Below the pieces are notes generated by a model. It ran no database searches and was not told where the DNA came from. It saw nothing but the letters and a program-made list of their open reading frames with translations. Below, piece by piece: positions 8,589-18,695 of a stretch of 64,000 nt of DNA. Origin of the DNA: Bordetella genomosp. 9 (GTDB lineage Bacteria > Pseudomonadota > Gammaproteobacteria > Burkholderiales > Burkholderiaceae_B); the NCBI RefSeq assembly GCF_002261425.1, contig NZ_NEVJ01000002.1:372001-436000 (forward strand), read 5' to 3'. Both the position numbers and the translations under genes were made by a program. Position 1 is the first letter of the stretch, and each line of letters begins with the position of its first letter.

Positions 8589-9358
8589 GCATGCGCTCCT
8601 TGCAGTTCGCCCGCGGTGGTGCCCATATAGGCCTGCATCACGTCCGGATTGCGCGAGACTTCGGCATAGCTGCCTTCGGCCAGCACGGCGCCGCGCGCCA
8701 GGACGGTGATGCGATCGGCGATGGACGACACCACGTTCATGTTGTGTTCCACCATCAGGATGGTGCGGCCCGCGCCGACGCGCTTGATCAGCTTCGTCAC
8801 GCGGTCCACGTCTTCGTGTCCCATACCCTGGGTTGGCTCGTCCAGCAGCATCAGCTCGGGCTCCATCGCCAGCGTCGTGGCGATCTCCAGCGCGCGCTTG
8901 CGGCCGTAGGGCAGGTTCACCGTCATCTCGTCGGCGAAGCCGCCCAGGTCGACTTCATCCAGCAGCTTGCGCGCGGTCGCGTTCAGCGTGTCCAGCTGTT
9001 TCTCGCTGCGCCAGAAGTGATAGGAAAGCCCGGTCTTGCGTTGCAGCCCGATGCGGACGTTCTCCAGCACCGTCAGGTGCGGAAACACCGCCGAGATCTG
9101 GAAGGAGCGGATGATGCCGCGGCGGGCGATCTGCGCCGGCCGTTCACCGGTGATGTCGCTGCCGTTGAACACGATACGGCCGGCGCTGGGCGCCAGGAAT
9201 TTGGTCAGCAGGTTGAAGCAGGTCGTCTTGCCCGCTCCGTTCGGGCCTATCAGGGCGTGGATGTGTCCGCGCCGGACGCGCAGGTCGACGCCTTTCACCG
9301 CGACGAAGCCGCGGAATTCCTTGGTCAGCCCCTGGGTCTCCAGAATGGTGTCTTCCAT
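8585..9358 (-). CDS. livG: Liv-type ABC transporter ATPase LivG
   Basis: The first gene of the liv operon, 257 residues. Walker A GPNGAGKTTCFNLLTKF is canonical, Walker B is LMLLDEPTQGM, and VEHNMNVV supplies the switch His. The signature loop is LPYGRKRALEIATTL in place of LSGGQ; LivG proteins often vary here. It forms the ATPase pair with LivF. The operon promoter should lie in the 133-bp gap to nth (9359-9491), which is AT-richer than its surroundings; I could not settle on one -35/-10 pair. Confidence 0.94.
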   Translation of the reverse strand: MEDTILETQGLTKEFRGFVAVKGVDLRVRRGHIHALIGPNGAGKTTCFNLLTKFLAPSAGRIVFNGSDITGERPAQIARRGIIRSFQISAVFPHLTVLENVRIGLQRKTGLSYHFWRSEKQLDTLNATARKLLDEVDLGGFADEMTVNLPYGRKRALEIATTLAMEPELMLLDEPTQGMGHEDVDRVTKLIKRVGAGRTILMVEHNMNVVSSIADRITVLARGAVLAEGSYAEVSRNPDVMQAYMGTTAGELQGAHA

Positions 9359-9491
9359 ACTCCACCATCGTTCATTGTGCGTAATTGTTGCGGCGAGTAT
9401 GCGGACGGCAGGGGCAAAATACTATGCGGGTTTTACATAGGTTTTTCCTAAGGAATTTCGCGGCTTGACAGCCGTGTGACAACCGCGGCGA

Positions 9492-10136
9492 TCAGGCGGG
9501 CTTCTGCGGCGTTTTATGCCGGTATTCGCACAGGTCGGCGATCCCGCATTGCGGGCATTTCGGCGTACGGGCGACGCAGACGTAGCGGCCGTGCAGGATC
9601 AGCCAGTGATGGGCATCCTGCAGATATTCCTTGGGCACCAGGCGGACCAGCTTCAGCTCGACTTCCAGCACGTTCTTGCCGGGCGCCAGGCCGGTGCGGT
9701 TGGCGACCCGGAAGATGTGCGTGTCGACGGCCATGGTGGCCTGCCCGAAGGCCGTATTCAGCACGACGTTGGCGGTCTTGCGGCCGACGCCCGGCAGCGC
9801 TTCCAGGGCCTCCCGATCCCGCGGCACTTCGCCGCCATGCTGTTCCAGGATGATCCTGGCCGTGGCGATGGCGTTCCTGGCCTTGGTGCGGTACAGGCCG
9901 ATGGTCTTGATGTATTCGGTCAGCCCGGCTTCGCCCAGCTCCAGCAGGCCTTGCGGCGTGCCGTAGTGGGGAAAGAACTTGCGCGTGGCGATGTTGACCG
10001 ATTTGTCGGTGGCCTGCGCGGACAGCAGCACGGCGATCAGCAACTGGAACGGCGTGGTGTATTCGAGTTCGGTGGTGGGGGTAGGGTTGGCGGCTTGCAG
10101 GCGGGCGAAGATTTCGCGGCGTTTGGCGGCATTCAT
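9492..10136 (-). CDS. nth: Endonuclease III
   Basis: Base-excision repair DNA glycosylase/AP lyase for oxidised pyrimidines, 214 residues, close to the E. coli length. The helix-hairpin-helix LPGVGRKTANVVLNTAFG carries the catalytic Lys120, and VDTHIFRV carries Asp138, both at E. coli positions. The [4Fe-4S] cluster ligands are Cys187, Cys194, Cys197 and Cys203 (C-x6-C-x2-C-x5-C). It is followed upstream (15 bp) by an rnfB-like gene, the usual neighbour pairing rnfB-nth in proteobacteria, so the two are probably cotranscribed. Confidence 0.97.
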   Translation of the reverse strand: MNAAKRREIFARLQAANPTPTTELEYTTPFQLLIAVLLSAQATDKSVNIATRKFFPHYGTPQGLLELGEAGLTEYIKTIGLYRTKARNAIATARIILEQHGGEVPRDREALEALPGVGRKTANVVLNTAFGQATMAVDTHIFRVANRTGLAPGKNVLEVELKLVRLVPKEYLQDAHHWLILHGRYVCVARTPKCPQCGIADLCEYRHKTPQKPA

Positions 10137-10151
10137 CGGCGTGCTGTGGGT

Positions 10152-10760
10152 CTATCGCGTGCGGCGCGCGCGGGCGCGGGCCAGGGCGTTTTCGATGGCG
10201 GCGCGGCGGCGGGCCGCCGCGTCATCCGCCTCAGGTTCGGTCGGCGCGGCGGCGGCCGGCGCGGGGCTGGCGTCGACGTCCAGCAGCCGCCGCGCGCGGC
10301 GGTCGTGGCGTTCGCGCGCATGCACGGCATCGTCCGCGCTCCAGGCGCGGCCCGCCGGCACCATGGCGATGCAGTCGACCGGACAGGGCGCGACGCACAG
10401 GTCGCAGCCGGTGCACAATTCGTCCACCACGGTATGCATGCGCTTGGTCGCGCCGACGATGGCGTCGACCGGACAGGCGGCGATGCACAGCGTACAGCCG
10501 ATGCAGTGCGTTTCGTCGATCACGGCCACCATCAGCGGGCCAGGTTGTCCGCGCGACAGGTCCAGCGGGGGCGCGGGACGGTCGAGCAGCGCGGCCAGGG
10601 CGCGCACGCCATCGTCGCCGCCCGGCGGGCAGCGATTGATGTCCGCCTGCCCGTCCGCGATGGCGGCCGCATACGGACGGCAGCCGTCATAGCCGCACTT
10701 GGTGCACTGGGTCTGGGGAAGCAGGCCGTCGATGCGGTCCGCAAGCGTCAAGGTGGACAT
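10152..10760 (-). CDS. rsxB: RnfB/RsxB-like iron-sulfur protein
   Basis: A 202-residue electron-transfer protein. An N-terminal Cys cluster ([14 protein letters not shown] to NRCPPGG, about residues 18-47) resembles the RnfB Fe4 domain. It is followed by two 4Fe-4S ferredoxin motifs, [16 protein letters not shown] and [16 protein letters not shown] (about 86-130), and an Ala/Arg-rich tail. The membrane helix that starts full RnfB proteins is absent and no other rnf/rsx gene is nearby. It is therefore a stand-alone form and may serve a reduction task other than the complete Rnf complex, possibly maintaining the adjacent Nth cluster or SoxR-like clusters (inference). Confidence 0.88.
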   Translation of the reverse strand: MSTLTLADRIDGLLPQTQCTKCGYDGCRPYAAAIADGQADINRCPPGGDDGVRALAALLDRPAPPLDLSRGQPGPLMVAVIDETHCIGCTLCIAACPVDAIVGATKRMHTVVDELCTGCDLCVAPCPVDCIAMVPAGRAWSADDAVHARERHDRRARRLLDVDASPAPAAAAPTEPEADDAAARRRAAIENALARARARRTR

Positions 10761-10787
10761 AAAAAAACCGGGGCCTGAACGGCCCCG
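10761..10787 (-). terminator. Rho-independent terminator after phaZ
   Basis: Read on the minus strand, CGGGGCC and GGCCCCG form a 7-bp stem around a 5-nt loop and are followed by a run of seven T (10767-10761). It lies 30 bp after the PHB depolymerase stop and ends directly at the rsxB start, so it separates the two transcripts. Confidence 0.85.
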
Positions 10788-10816
10788 TCGTGATGATCCG
10801 CGGCGGCGCCGCCGGC

Positions 10817-12040
10817 TCAGGCGTAATGGCGTATGAAGTCGGCGATTTTAGGACAGATGATTTCCCGCCAGCGGCGCCCGGAGAATATCCCGTAGTGGCC
10901 GCAGTTCTGCGCGGTGTAATGCGTCTTGCGGTCAGCGGGAATGCCGCTGCACAGGTCCAGCGCCGCGCGGGTCTGGCCCAGCCCGGAAATATCGTCCAGT
11001 TCGCCTTCGACGGTCATCAGCGCGACGCGCTTGATGTCGGCCGGCTTGACCAGCTGGCCGTCGATCTTCCACTTGCCCTTGGGCAGCTGGTACTCCTGGA
11101 ACACCATCTTGATGGTATCCAGGTAGAACTCGGCCGCCATGTCCAGCACCGCGTTGTACTCGTCGTAGAAGCGGCGGTGCGCTTCGGCATCGCTGTCGTC
11201 GCCGCGCACCAGGTCCTGGTAGAAATCGTAGTGCGATTTCAGGTGGCGGTCCGGGTTCATGGCGACGAAACCGGCATGCTGCAGGAAGCCCGGATAGACC
11301 AGGCGGCCGGCGCCCGGATAACGTCCCGGCACGCGGTGGATCAGCTGGTTCTCGAACCAGGAATACGGCTTTTCGGTCGCCAGGTTGTTGACCTCGGTCG
11401 GGCTCTTGCGCGGATCGATGGGGCCGCCCATCATGACCATGCTGCGCGGCTGGCAGGGATCGTTTTCGGACGCCATCAGCGAAATCGCGGCCAGCACCGG
11501 CACGGTCGGCTGGCACACGGAAATCACATGCGTGTCGGCGCCCAGGAAACGCAGGAAATCCTGCACGTAGCGGACATAATCGTTCAGGTGGAACGGACCT
11601 TCCGACAGCGGCACCATGCGCGCGTCGACCCAATCGGTCACATAGACGTCATGGCGCGGCAGCAGGGCGCGCACGGTGTCGCGCAGCAGCGTGGCGTGGT
11701 GACCAGACAAGGGGGCGACCAGCAATACCTGCGGGTCCTTGCGCTTGCTGACGCCTTGTCGTTCGAAATGCACCAGCCGGCAGAAGGGCTTGTCGACCGC
11801 GACTGTTTCAACCACCTTCACCTGCTTGCCATCGATCTCCGTGGTCGGCAGGCCCCAGGCCGGCTTTTCGTACTCCTTGCCGATGCGGTGCATCAGTTCG
11901 TAGCCGGCGGCCAGCTGGCGCGACATGGGCGTATAGGCCCAGGGGCTGTAGGGGTTGGAAAACAGCTGCGAGCCCACGTCGGTAAACGCGGCGAGTGGGG
12001 TCAGAAATGCGCGCTGCAATTCATGCAATTGATACAGCAT
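10817..12040 (-). CDS. phaZ: Intracellular poly(3-hydroxybutyrate) depolymerase
   Basis: Mobilises native intracellular PHB granules. 407 residues, starting [16 protein letters not shown] after AAGGAAGA. It matches the Ralstonia PhaZ1 class throughout: [31 protein letters not shown], the nucleophile Cys176 in [16 protein letters not shown], and the closing His in [16 protein letters not shown] Cys nucleophile in place of Ser separates this class from extracellular depolymerases. No PHB synthase is in the window, so regulation with the rest of the cycle is not visible. A longer in-frame extension upstream lacks a ribosome site and is not used. Confidence 0.95.
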   Translation of the reverse strand: MLYQLHELQRAFLTPLAAFTDVGSQLFSNPYSPWAYTPMSRQLAAGYELMHRIGKEYEKPAWGLPTTEIDGKQVKVVETVAVDKPFCRLVHFERQGVSKRKDPQVLLVAPLSGHHATLLRDTVRALLPRHDVYVTDWVDARMVPLSEGPFHLNDYVRYVQDFLRFLGADTHVISVCQPTVPVLAAISLMASENDPCQPRSMVMMGGPIDPRKSPTEVNNLATEKPYSWFENQLIHRVPGRYPGAGRLVYPGFLQHAGFVAMNPDRHLKSHYDFYQDLVRGDDSDAEAHRRFYDEYNAVLDMAAEFYLDTIKMVFQEYQLPKGKWKIDGQLVKPADIKRVALMTVEGELDDISGLGQTRAALDLCSGIPADRKTHYTAQNCGHYGIFSGRRWREIICPKIADFIRHYA

Positions 12041-12263
12041 CGAATCTTCCTTTCCAGGCTGCGGAGCGGTGCGCCCTGCATCACCTGAAGCTGTCTCTTG
12101 ATACCGGTTTGGACCGGTCCGTGGCGACTTCGTGCGGGTTATTTTACGCACTGCAACAGAACTGACGGCGTGTAGGACGGAATCCGAGGGTATTTCGGTC
12201 CTATTTTTGTTGCCAAAAGGGGAAAGCAACCGGGATGCCCACCTTGCCGCCCCGTCCGGCGGC

Positions 12264-13100
12264 TCACCAGTAGTTTTCGACCGCCAGGTTGCCCGGGATG
12301 CCCCGCCGTCCGGGAGCAAAGCCCTTTTCCGACAATAGTTTACGAGCGTCCGCCAGCATGTCGGGATTGCCGCAAAGCATGACCTTGGCATGAGCCGGAT
12401 CCAGCTTTTCGCCCACCAGCGTCTCCAGCCGGCCGTCCTGGATCAGGGTGGTCAAGCGTGCCTGCGGCACGCCGGGCAACGCTTCGCGGGTGGCGACGGG
12501 CAGATAGATCAGCTTGCGTGGGTCGGCGCGGTGGATATCGGCGAACTCGGGCAGGGTGGACCAGCCTTCGATTTCCTGGCGATAGGCCAGTTCTTCGGCC
12601 GTGCGCACGCCATGGACCAGGATGATGCGGCGAAAGGTCTTCCAGGTGGCGGGATCGCGCAGGATGGACAGGTAGGCGGACAGGCCGGTGCCGGTGGCCA
12701 GCAGCCACAGGTCGCTGTAGGCGCCGGGCTCGCTGGCGGCCGCCGCCGCGCCGGCAGCCGGAGCAAAGCGGTCTATCGTCAGGAAACCAAAGGGATTTTT
12801 CTCGACGTACAACGCGTCGCCCGGGCGCAGTGCGGCCATCCGAGGGCTGAACGGGCCTTCCGGCACCACGATGGAATAGAACTCGAGCTCGTTGTCCAAG
12901 GGACCGGAGACCATCGAGTAGGCACGCCACAGGGTCGGCTCGGCGCCGGGTTCGTCGCTTTCCGGCAAGCCGACCCGCGCGAACTGCCCGGCCTTGAAGA
13001 CAAAGCCGGGATCACGGGTCACGCGCAGGGAAAACAACTTGCCGGGTACCCAGCTGCGTACCTCGGTGACGGTCTGGCGCGTGTACTTGCTATCGGTCAT
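12264..13100 (-). CDS. fpr: Ferredoxin--NADP(+) reductase
   Basis: FAD flavoprotein passing electrons between NADPH and ferredoxin, 278 residues. The FAD-binding motif WRAYSMVSGP (RxYS class) is near residue 62, and the NAD(P) domain has LLATGTGLSAYLSILRD. The C-terminus is VENYW, typical of subclass IIA bacterial reductases, where the aromatic end stacks on FAD. The start ATG lies 17 bp after the fdxA stop, so the enzyme and its likely partner ferredoxin share a transcript. The 223-bp gap before phaZ holds no recognisable gene. Confidence 0.95.
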   Translation of the reverse strand: MTDSKYTRQTVTEVRSWVPGKLFSLRVTRDPGFVFKAGQFARVGLPESDEPGAEPTLWRAYSMVSGPLDNELEFYSIVVPEGPFSPRMAALRPGDALYVEKNPFGFLTIDRFAPAAGAAAAASEPGAYSDLWLLATGTGLSAYLSILRDPATWKTFRRIILVHGVRTAEELAYRQEIEGWSTLPEFADIHRADPRKLIYLPVATREALPGVPQARLTTLIQDGRLETLVGEKLDPAHAKVMLCGNPDMLADARKLLSEKGFAPGRRGIPGNLAVENYW

Positions 13101-13117
13101 GGGCAATGGGGGCCCGA

Positions 13118-13441
13118 TTACTTTTCCAGGTACTGCAGCTTGTCCGGCTTGCCGTTCCAGTCGTCCGCGTCGGGCATGGGTTCCTTGGCGCGGCTGATGC
13201 TCTTGAATTCGGGCGACAGCTCGGCGTTGATCTGGATGAACTTGAGCTGGTCCTGGGGCACGTCTTCTTCGGCATAGATGGCGTTGGCCGGGCATTCCGG
13301 AATACATACGGCGCAGTCGATGCACTCGTCCGGATCGATGACCAGGAAGTTCGGGCCTTCGCGGAAGCAATCAACGGGGCACACGTCGACGCAATCGGTG
13401 TACTTGCATTTAATACAGTTTTCGGTGACGACGTGAGTCAT
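13118..13441 (-). CDS. fdxA: Seven-iron ferredoxin FdxA
   Basis: A 107-residue soluble ferredoxin with one 3Fe-4S and one 4Fe-4S cluster. The N-terminal half has [18 protein letters not shown] and the second motif is [16 protein letters not shown], followed by the conserved 50-residue tail ([15 protein letters not shown]). GGGAG precedes the ATG. It is the upstream partner of fpr and probably its electron acceptor or donor. The tail and Cys spacing match the FdxA family of proteobacteria. Confidence 0.96.
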   Translation of the reverse strand: MTHVVTENCIKCKYTDCVDVCPVDCFREGPNFLVIDPDECIDCAVCIPECPANAIYAEEDVPQDQLKFIQINAELSPEFKSISRAKEPMPDADDWNGKPDKLQYLEK

Positions 13442-13623
13442 GCGGCAACTCCCGGTGGGCGCTTTTTATTCTGCTGAAAGAAAAGGATTTTACCCAATTG
13501 CGCGCCGCCGCTCCCGGTATACCCCTGAGCGGGGTAGTGTCCCTGGGCGGCCGCCCATGCCGGTTGGCGGATGCCCGACCGCAACTATGGTTGAATATGG
13601 GTTCGCAAGCGACCGATCCAACC

Positions 13624-14820
13624 ATGATAATCACCTCGCTGTTAGATACCGACCTGTACAAGTTCAGCATGATGCAGGTGGTCCTGCACCATTTTCCGGC
13701 CGCGCAGGTGGAATACCGGTACAAGTGCCGCACGCCCGGGGTGAACCTGCGCCCGTACATGGACGAGATCCGCGCGGAAATCCACCACCTGTGCCAGCTG
13801 CGGTTCAGCGACGACGAGCTCGACTATCTGCGCGGGCTGCGTTTCATCAAAAGCGATTTTGTCGATTTCCTGGGGCTGTTCCATCTGCCCGAGCGCTGTA
13901 TCGAGGTCGCCGAAGGCGAGCAGCCGGGTGAAATATCCATCGAGGTGAAAGGCCCGTGGCTGCACACGATATTGTTCGAAATCCCGGTGCTGGCCATCGT
14001 CAACGAAGTCTATTTCCGCAATACCCGCAAGCATCCCGACCTGGAAGAAGGCCGCTCCCGCCTGCAGTCCAAAATGGCCCTGGTGGTCAGCGCGCCCGAC
14101 ATGGCGGATTTCCGGGTGGCGGAATACGGCACCCGCCGCCGGTTTTCCAAGGTCTGGCACGATGAAGTCGTGGCCACCATGAAAGCCAGCATGGGCAGGA
14201 TGTTCGCCGGCACCAGCAACGTCGCCCTGGCGCGCAAATACGACGTGCTGCCCCTGGGCACCATGGGGCACGAGTACCTGCAGGCCTGCCAGGCGCTGGG
14301 CCCGCGCCTGCGCGATTCGCAGGTATTCGCCCTGGAGGTCTGGGCCAAGGAATACCGCGGCGACCTGGGTATCGCGCTGTCGGACGTCTATGGCACCGAC
14401 GCCTTCCTGCGCGACTTCGATATGTATTTCTGCAAGCTGTTCGACGGCGCCCGCCACGATTCGGGCGACCCCTTCGTCTGGGGCGAGCGCATGATCGAGC
14501 ACTACAAGTTCAACCGCGTGGACCCGCGCACCAAGACGCTGGTGTTTTCCGACGCCTTGACCTTTCCACGCGCCATCGAGCTGGCGCGGCGTTTCGCCGG
14601 GCGCTGCCGTGTATCGTTCGGCATCGGCACCAACCTGACCAACGACCTGGGGCACCAGCCGCTGCAGATCGTCATGAAAATGGTCCGCTGCAACGGGCAA
14701 CCCGTCGCCAAGGTCTCGGATTCGCCGGAAAAGACCATGTGCGACGATCCCGCCTACCTGGCCTATCTGCGGCAAGTGTTCCAGTTGCCGCCGATCCGGG
14801 AAGAAAGCGTGTCGAAGTAG
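13624..14820 (+). CDS. pncB: Nicotinate phosphoribosyltransferase
   Basis: Preiss-Handler NAD salvage: nicotinate plus PRPP to nicotinate mononucleotide, coupled to ATP. 398 residues from [16 protein letters not shown], the conserved family start; ATG at 13597 would add nine residues without conservation. The regulatory phospho-His is His216 in [11 protein letters not shown], and [28 protein letters not shown] and [10 protein letters not shown] line the PRPP and nicotinate sites. No strong ribosome site is visible before the start. It is divergent from fdxA-fpr with 182 bp between. Confidence 0.95.
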   Translation: MIITSLLDTDLYKFSMMQVVLHHFPAAQVEYRYKCRTPGVNLRPYMDEIRAEIHHLCQLRFSDDELDYLRGLRFIKSDFVDFLGLFHLPERCIEVAEGEQPGEISIEVKGPWLHTILFEIPVLAIVNEVYFRNTRKHPDLEEGRSRLQSKMALVVSAPDMADFRVAEYGTRRRFSKVWHDEVVATMKASMGRMFAGTSNVALARKYDVLPLGTMGHEYLQACQALGPRLRDSQVFALEVWAKEYRGDLGIALSDVYGTDAFLRDFDMYFCKLFDGARHDSGDPFVWGERMIEHYKFNRVDPRTKTLVFSDALTFPRAIELARRFAGRCRVSFGIGTNLTNDLGHQPLQIVMKMVRCNGQPVAKVSDSPEKTMCDDPAYLAYLRQVFQLPPIREESVSK

Positions 14821-14914
14821 GCCACGGCCGCCGCCGCACTGCCTATGGCGGGCGGCACAAAGGATTTTTCACATCGGGCCCGCGCGGCCCGGATTCAACC
14901 CAGGAGGAAACCGC

Positions 14915-15268
14915 ATGAGTTCCATCAAGCGCTTCAACGTCGAAAAACGTCTTTCCGACATGGCGGTGTACAACGGCGTGGCCTATCTGGCCGGCCAGGT
15001 GCCCGACGACGCCACGCTGGACATCACCGGGCAGACCCAGCAGGTGCTGGCGACCATCGACAAGCTGCTGGCCGAGGCCGGCACCGACAAGACCAAGATC
15101 CTGATGGCGCAGATTTTCGTCGCCAACATGAAGGAATTCGACGGCATGAACAAGGCGTGGGACGCCTGGGTCGCGCCGGGCAACTCGCCCCCGCGCGCCA
15201 CGGTGGAATCCCGCCTGGCCAACCCCGACTACAAGGTCGAGATCGTGGTGACCGCCGCCGTCGCCTGA
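14915..15268 (+). CDS. RidA-family (YjgF/UK114) protein
   Basis: A 117-residue protein of the reactive imine/enamine deaminase family. AGGAGGAA precedes the start. The family pattern is visible: YLAGQVPDD near residue 25, QTQQVLATIDKLLAEAG, MKEFDGMNKAWDAWV, and PPRATVESRLANPDYKVEIVVTA, which holds the Arg that binds the carboxylate in RidA. It belongs to a divergent RidA subgroup, so deamination of 2-aminoacrylate is likely but not certain. It stands alone, 94 bp after pncB. Confidence 0.9.
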   Translation: MSSIKRFNVEKRLSDMAVYNGVAYLAGQVPDDATLDITGQTQQVLATIDKLLAEAGTDKTKILMAQIFVANMKEFDGMNKAWDAWVAPGNSPPRATVESRLANPDYKVEIVVTAAVA

Positions 15269-15341
15269 CGCCTGGGGTTTGGAGCCTGGCCAGATCCAGG
15301 CTCGGAGCCGGGATCGTTGCCAGGCCGGCCCGGCCGCTCGT

Positions 15342-16205
15342 CTACAGCCTTGGCCGGCTGTGCACCCCGCCGTGCGGCAGGCGCTGCAGGGGATCCTGCC
15401 GGTAGTAGGTGCGCAACAGCCCATACCATTCCGGCAGCGCCGCCGCCAGCGGCGCGGGATCGACGAAAAACGATTCCGAACTGACCGCGAAGAACTCTCC
15501 TTCGTCGGTCGCCGCATAGGGATCCATCGGCAATTGCCCGTACCAGGGGTCGGCTTCCGGCCCTTCGGGATCGACGTGCGGCGGAATGGCGGCCTCCACC
15601 GCCTCCAGCGCCTGCGAAAAGCGGTCCAGGCTGTCGTCGAGCACGCGCTGCCACAGCCGCGCGTTCAGTTCGGGGCGGCCGGCCAGGCTGGGCATGCCGT
15701 CGGCATCGCCGCCCATCAGGTCCAGCTTGTGGGCGAACTCATGGATGACGACGTTGAAGGCGCCTTCGGACAGGCGCGCATCTTCCCAGGACAGCACGAC
15801 CGGTCCGCCATCCCAGGCCTCGCCGGCGGCATCCTCGGTGTATTCGTGCACGACGCCCAGGTCGTCTTCGCGCCGGCGCGGGATCGCGAAGCCGCCGGGG
15901 TAGACGATGATTTCTTCCCAGCCTTCATACAGCGCCGTGGGCAGCTTCAGGATGGGCAGGGCGGCCTGGACCGCGATGGACAGGCGCATGAAGTCCGTCA
16001 GCGCCAGGCCGCTCGCGCCGTTCATGGTCTTGCTGGCCAGCAGCCAGGCGGCGCGGGCGCGCAGTTCCTCGGCGTCGGCGGCTTCCAGCCCGGCCAGGAA
16101 GGGGTATGACTGCAGCACTTCGTCCCACAGCGCGGGTTCGATGCGGGCGCGCACATCGGCGACGCGGGCAGCGGGCGCGCCACGTCCAAGCAGCCATCGC
16201 AGCAT
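15342..16205 (-). CDS. mtfA: M90-family zinc peptidase (MtfA-like)
   Basis: A cytosolic metallopeptidase related to MtfA, which in E. coli interacts with the glucose repressor Mlc. About 287 residues. The zinc site HEFAHKLDL (HExxH) lies near residue 145, and the third ligand region DEGEFFAVSSESFF follows near 235. The start at 16205 (MLRWLLGRG) is preferred because GGAGG (16219-16215) is 9 nt upstream; the in-frame ATG at 16214 would abut that site. It is divergent from relA. Whether an Mlc-like partner exists here is not known. Confidence 0.88.
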   Translation of the reverse strand: MLRWLLGRGAPAARVADVRARIEPALWDEVLQSYPFLAGLEAADAEELRARAAWLLASKTMNGASGLALTDFMRLSIAVQAALPILKLPTALYEGWEEIIVYPGGFAIPRRREDDLGVVHEYTEDAAGEAWDGGPVVLSWEDARLSEGAFNVVIHEFAHKLDLMGGDADGMPSLAGRPELNARLWQRVLDDSLDRFSQALEAVEAAIPPHVDPEGPEADPWYGQLPMDPYAATDEGEFFAVSSESFFVDPAPLAAALPEWYGLLRTYYRQDPLQRLPHGGVHSRPRL

Positions 16206-16328
16206 AAGGGGCATCCTCCGTCTTCCAGGCCAGACAGGCGCTAGTGTAGAGTGTCGGGCTGAGTCCGTGCCGCCGTGGCCGCGGCCCTCCGTCACACCCA
16301 TCTTCACGCTTTACTGTGCCTCGCGCCG

Positions 16329-18557
16329 ATGCCCGAGCTTCCCGACCACGATATCTTGACGCCCTTCGACGACGCGTGGCTCGATAGCGCCGCCGCCGGC
16401 CTGGACGCGCAAGGGCGTGAACAGCTGCAAAAAGCCGCCGCCTGGGCATGGCCGCGCTTCAACGACGAACAGGCGCTGACCGGCGAGCCCCTGGCCGGCC
16501 ACGCGGCCGGCGTCACGCGCATCCTGGCCGGCCTGCAGACCGACGGCGCGACCCGCGTGGCCGCCGTGCTGGCGGCCTTGCCCGCCGACCTGTCGGCGCC
16601 GGCCCCGCACGCGCGGCACGATCCCCTGGTCGCGGAATTCGGCCAGGAAATCGCCCGTCTGGTGCAGGGCGCGCGCGCCCTGCTGCGCCTGGGCGCCGTG
16701 GCGCGCCTGGCCAGCGACAGCGCCGCCGAAACCGGTACGCAAAAGGAAATGCAGCGCAAGATGCTGCTGGCCATGGCCGCCGACCTGCGTATCGTCCTCA
16801 TGCGCCTGGCTTCGCGCCTGCAGAGCTTGCGCTGGCATGCCGCCACCAAGGTCGCCTGCCCGCCGGAGCTGGCGCGCGAAACGCTGGACCTGTACGCGCC
16901 GCTGGCCAACCGGCTGGGCATATGGCAGCTGAAGTGGGAGCTGGAAGACCTGTCCTTCCGCTTCCTGGACCCCGATCGCTACAAGGAGATCGCCCGGCTG
17001 CTCGAAGAAAAACGCGTGGAACGCGAAGCCTTCATCGCCGATGCCGTGGAACGCGTGCGCACCGCGCTGCGCAAGGCCGGCATCGAAGCCGAAGTCAGCG
17101 GGCGTCCCAAGCACATCTACAGCATCTGGAACAAGATGCGCATCAAGAAGCTGGACTTCACCCAGATGTTCGACCTGCGCGCCCTGCGGGTCATCGTCAA
17201 GGACGTGCGCGAGTGCTATACGGCGCTGGCCCTGGTCCACGAACTGTGGACGCCGCTGCTGGATGAGTTCGACGACTATATTTCGCGGCCCAAGCCCAAT
17301 GGCTATCGCTCGCTGCACACGGTGCTGGTGGACAGGGACGGGCGGCCCTTCGAAGTGCAGATCCGCACGCAGGAAATGCATCAATTCGCGGAATACGGGA
17401 TGGCGGCGCACTGGCGCTACAAGGAGGCCGGGCCCCGGGGCGGCCAGGTGGAAGCGTCCAGCGAATACGACCGCCAGTTGTCCTGGATGCGCCAGTTGCT
17501 GGCGTGGAATGCCGACCTGGACGCGGCGCCGCCGGCCGCGAGCGCGGCCGAAGCCGTGGCGGCCGGTGGCGAACACATCTACGTCCTGACGCCGCAGGCG
17601 CGCGTGATCGAACTGCCCGCCGGTTCCACGCCGGTGGACTTCGCCTACCACCTGCACACCGACCTGGGCCATCGCTGCCGCGGCGCCCGGGTCGACGGCC
17701 AGATGGTGCCGCTGCAGACGCGGCTGGCCACCGGCCAGACCGTGGAAATCATCGCGGCCAAGGCCGGCGGGCCGTCGCGCGACTGGCTGAATCCGCAGCT
17801 GGGCTTCCTGGCCAGCCCGCGAGCGCGCGCCAAGGTGCGCAACTGGTTCAACGCCATCGAGCTGCAGCAGCGCATCACCCAGGGGCAGGCCCTGGTGGAA
17901 AAAGAGCTGCAGCGCCTGGGCAAGACGGCGATCAACCTGGAGCAGCTGGCGCAGCAACTGGGTTTCGCGCGGGCGGACGACCTGTACGTCGCCGCGGCCA
18001 AGGATGAATTCAGCCTGCGCCAGATCGATTCGGTCTTCCAGCAACCGGCCGGGCCGGCCGACGATCCCGGCGTTGTCACCCATGCCAGCCGGGCCGAGAG
18101 CACCGAAAAAGGCGGCAAGAGCGGGGTCCTGGTCGTCGGCGTGGGATCGTTGATGACCCAGCTGGCGCGCTGCTGCCGGCCGGCGCCGCCGGATCCCATC
18201 GTCGGCTTCGTCACGCGCGGCCGCGGCGTTTCCATCCATCGGCTGGATTGCCACAGCTATGCCGCGCTGGCGGAACGCGAGCCGGAGCGCGTCATCGAAG
18301 TCGCCTGGGGCGAAACCGGCAATACCGTGTACCCGGTGGACATCAGCGTGCGCGCCCATGACCGCTCCGGCCTGCTGCGCGACCTGTCCGAAGTCTTCGC
18401 GCGCCTGCGCCTGAACGTCATCGGCGTCAATACGCAAAGCCGCAACTCCCTGGCGCACATGGTGTTCACGGTCGAGGTCCATGGCGGCGACGCCCTGGCC
18501 CGCGCGCTGGACGCCCTGCGCGAAGTGGCCGGGGTCACGGGCGCGACCCGCAAGTAG
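16329..18557 (+). CDS. relA: (p)ppGpp synthetase RelA
   Basis: Ribosome-associated GTP pyrophosphokinase of the stringent response, 742 residues. The N-terminal hydrolase-like domain lacks the HDxxED metal motif, so it is a pseudo-hydrolase. The synthetase domain has IYSIWNKMRIKKL and EFDDYISRPKPNGYRSLHT; the acidic ExDD loop (about residues 313-316) marks a monofunctional RelA rather than a bifunctional SpoT. A TGS domain follows (HIYVLTPQARVIELPAGSTPVDFAYHL, shown here as HIYVLTPQ and STPVDFAYHL), then a zinc-finger region with ARCCRPAPPD and a C-terminal ACT domain from about 665. Start choice is modest: no clear ribosome site precedes MPELPDHD. Confidence 0.95.
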   Translation: MPELPDHDILTPFDDAWLDSAAAGLDAQGREQLQKAAAWAWPRFNDEQALTGEPLAGHAAGVTRILAGLQTDGATRVAAVLAALPADLSAPAPHARHDPLVAEFGQEIARLVQGARALLRLGAVARLASDSAAETGTQKEMQRKMLLAMAADLRIVLMRLASRLQSLRWHAATKVACPPELARETLDLYAPLANRLGIWQLKWELEDLSFRFLDPDRYKEIARLLEEKRVEREAFIADAVERVRTALRKAGIEAEVSGRPKHIYSIWNKMRIKKLDFTQMFDLRALRVIVKDVRECYTALALVHELWTPLLDEFDDYISRPKPNGYRSLHTVLVDRDGRPFEVQIRTQEMHQFAEYGMAAHWRYKEAGPRGGQVEASSEYDRQLSWMRQLLAWNADLDAAPPAASAAEAVAAGGEHIYVLTPQARVIELPAGSTPVDFAYHLHTDLGHRCRGARVDGQMVPLQTRLATGQTVEIIAAKAGGPSRDWLNPQLGFLASPRARAKVRNWFNAIELQQRITQGQALVEKELQRLGKTAINLEQLAQQLGFARADDLYVAAAKDEFSLRQIDSVFQQPAGPADDPGVVTHASRAESTEKGGKSGVLVVGVGSLMTQLARCCRPAPPDPIVGFVTRGRGVSIHRLDCHSYAALAEREPERVIEVAWGETGNTVYPVDISVRAHDRSGLLRDLSEVFARLRLNVIGVNTQSRNSLAHMVFTVEVHGGDALARALDALREVAGVTGATRK

Positions 18558-18695
18558 CCTTGGCGCGCCCGGAGCCGCGGAGACGCCACCCCGGCGCCAC
18601 CCCGGCGCCGCCCGCCGGGGCCGCGGGCCGGGCCGCCATGGACGGCTGGATCGGCCCCGGCCTACACTGGCGGTTTACATGACAAGGCGCTAGGC

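Noticed and set aside
16311..18482. A 700-codon minus-strand frame over relA
   Set aside because: The plus strand encodes RelA with intact synthetase, TGS and ACT domains; the antisense product has no family pattern.
18578..18640. GC-rich short direct repeats between relA and argE, considered as a terminator or repeat array
   Set aside because: Only two or three imperfect copies of CCACCCCGGCG are present, with no T-run and no regular spacer.
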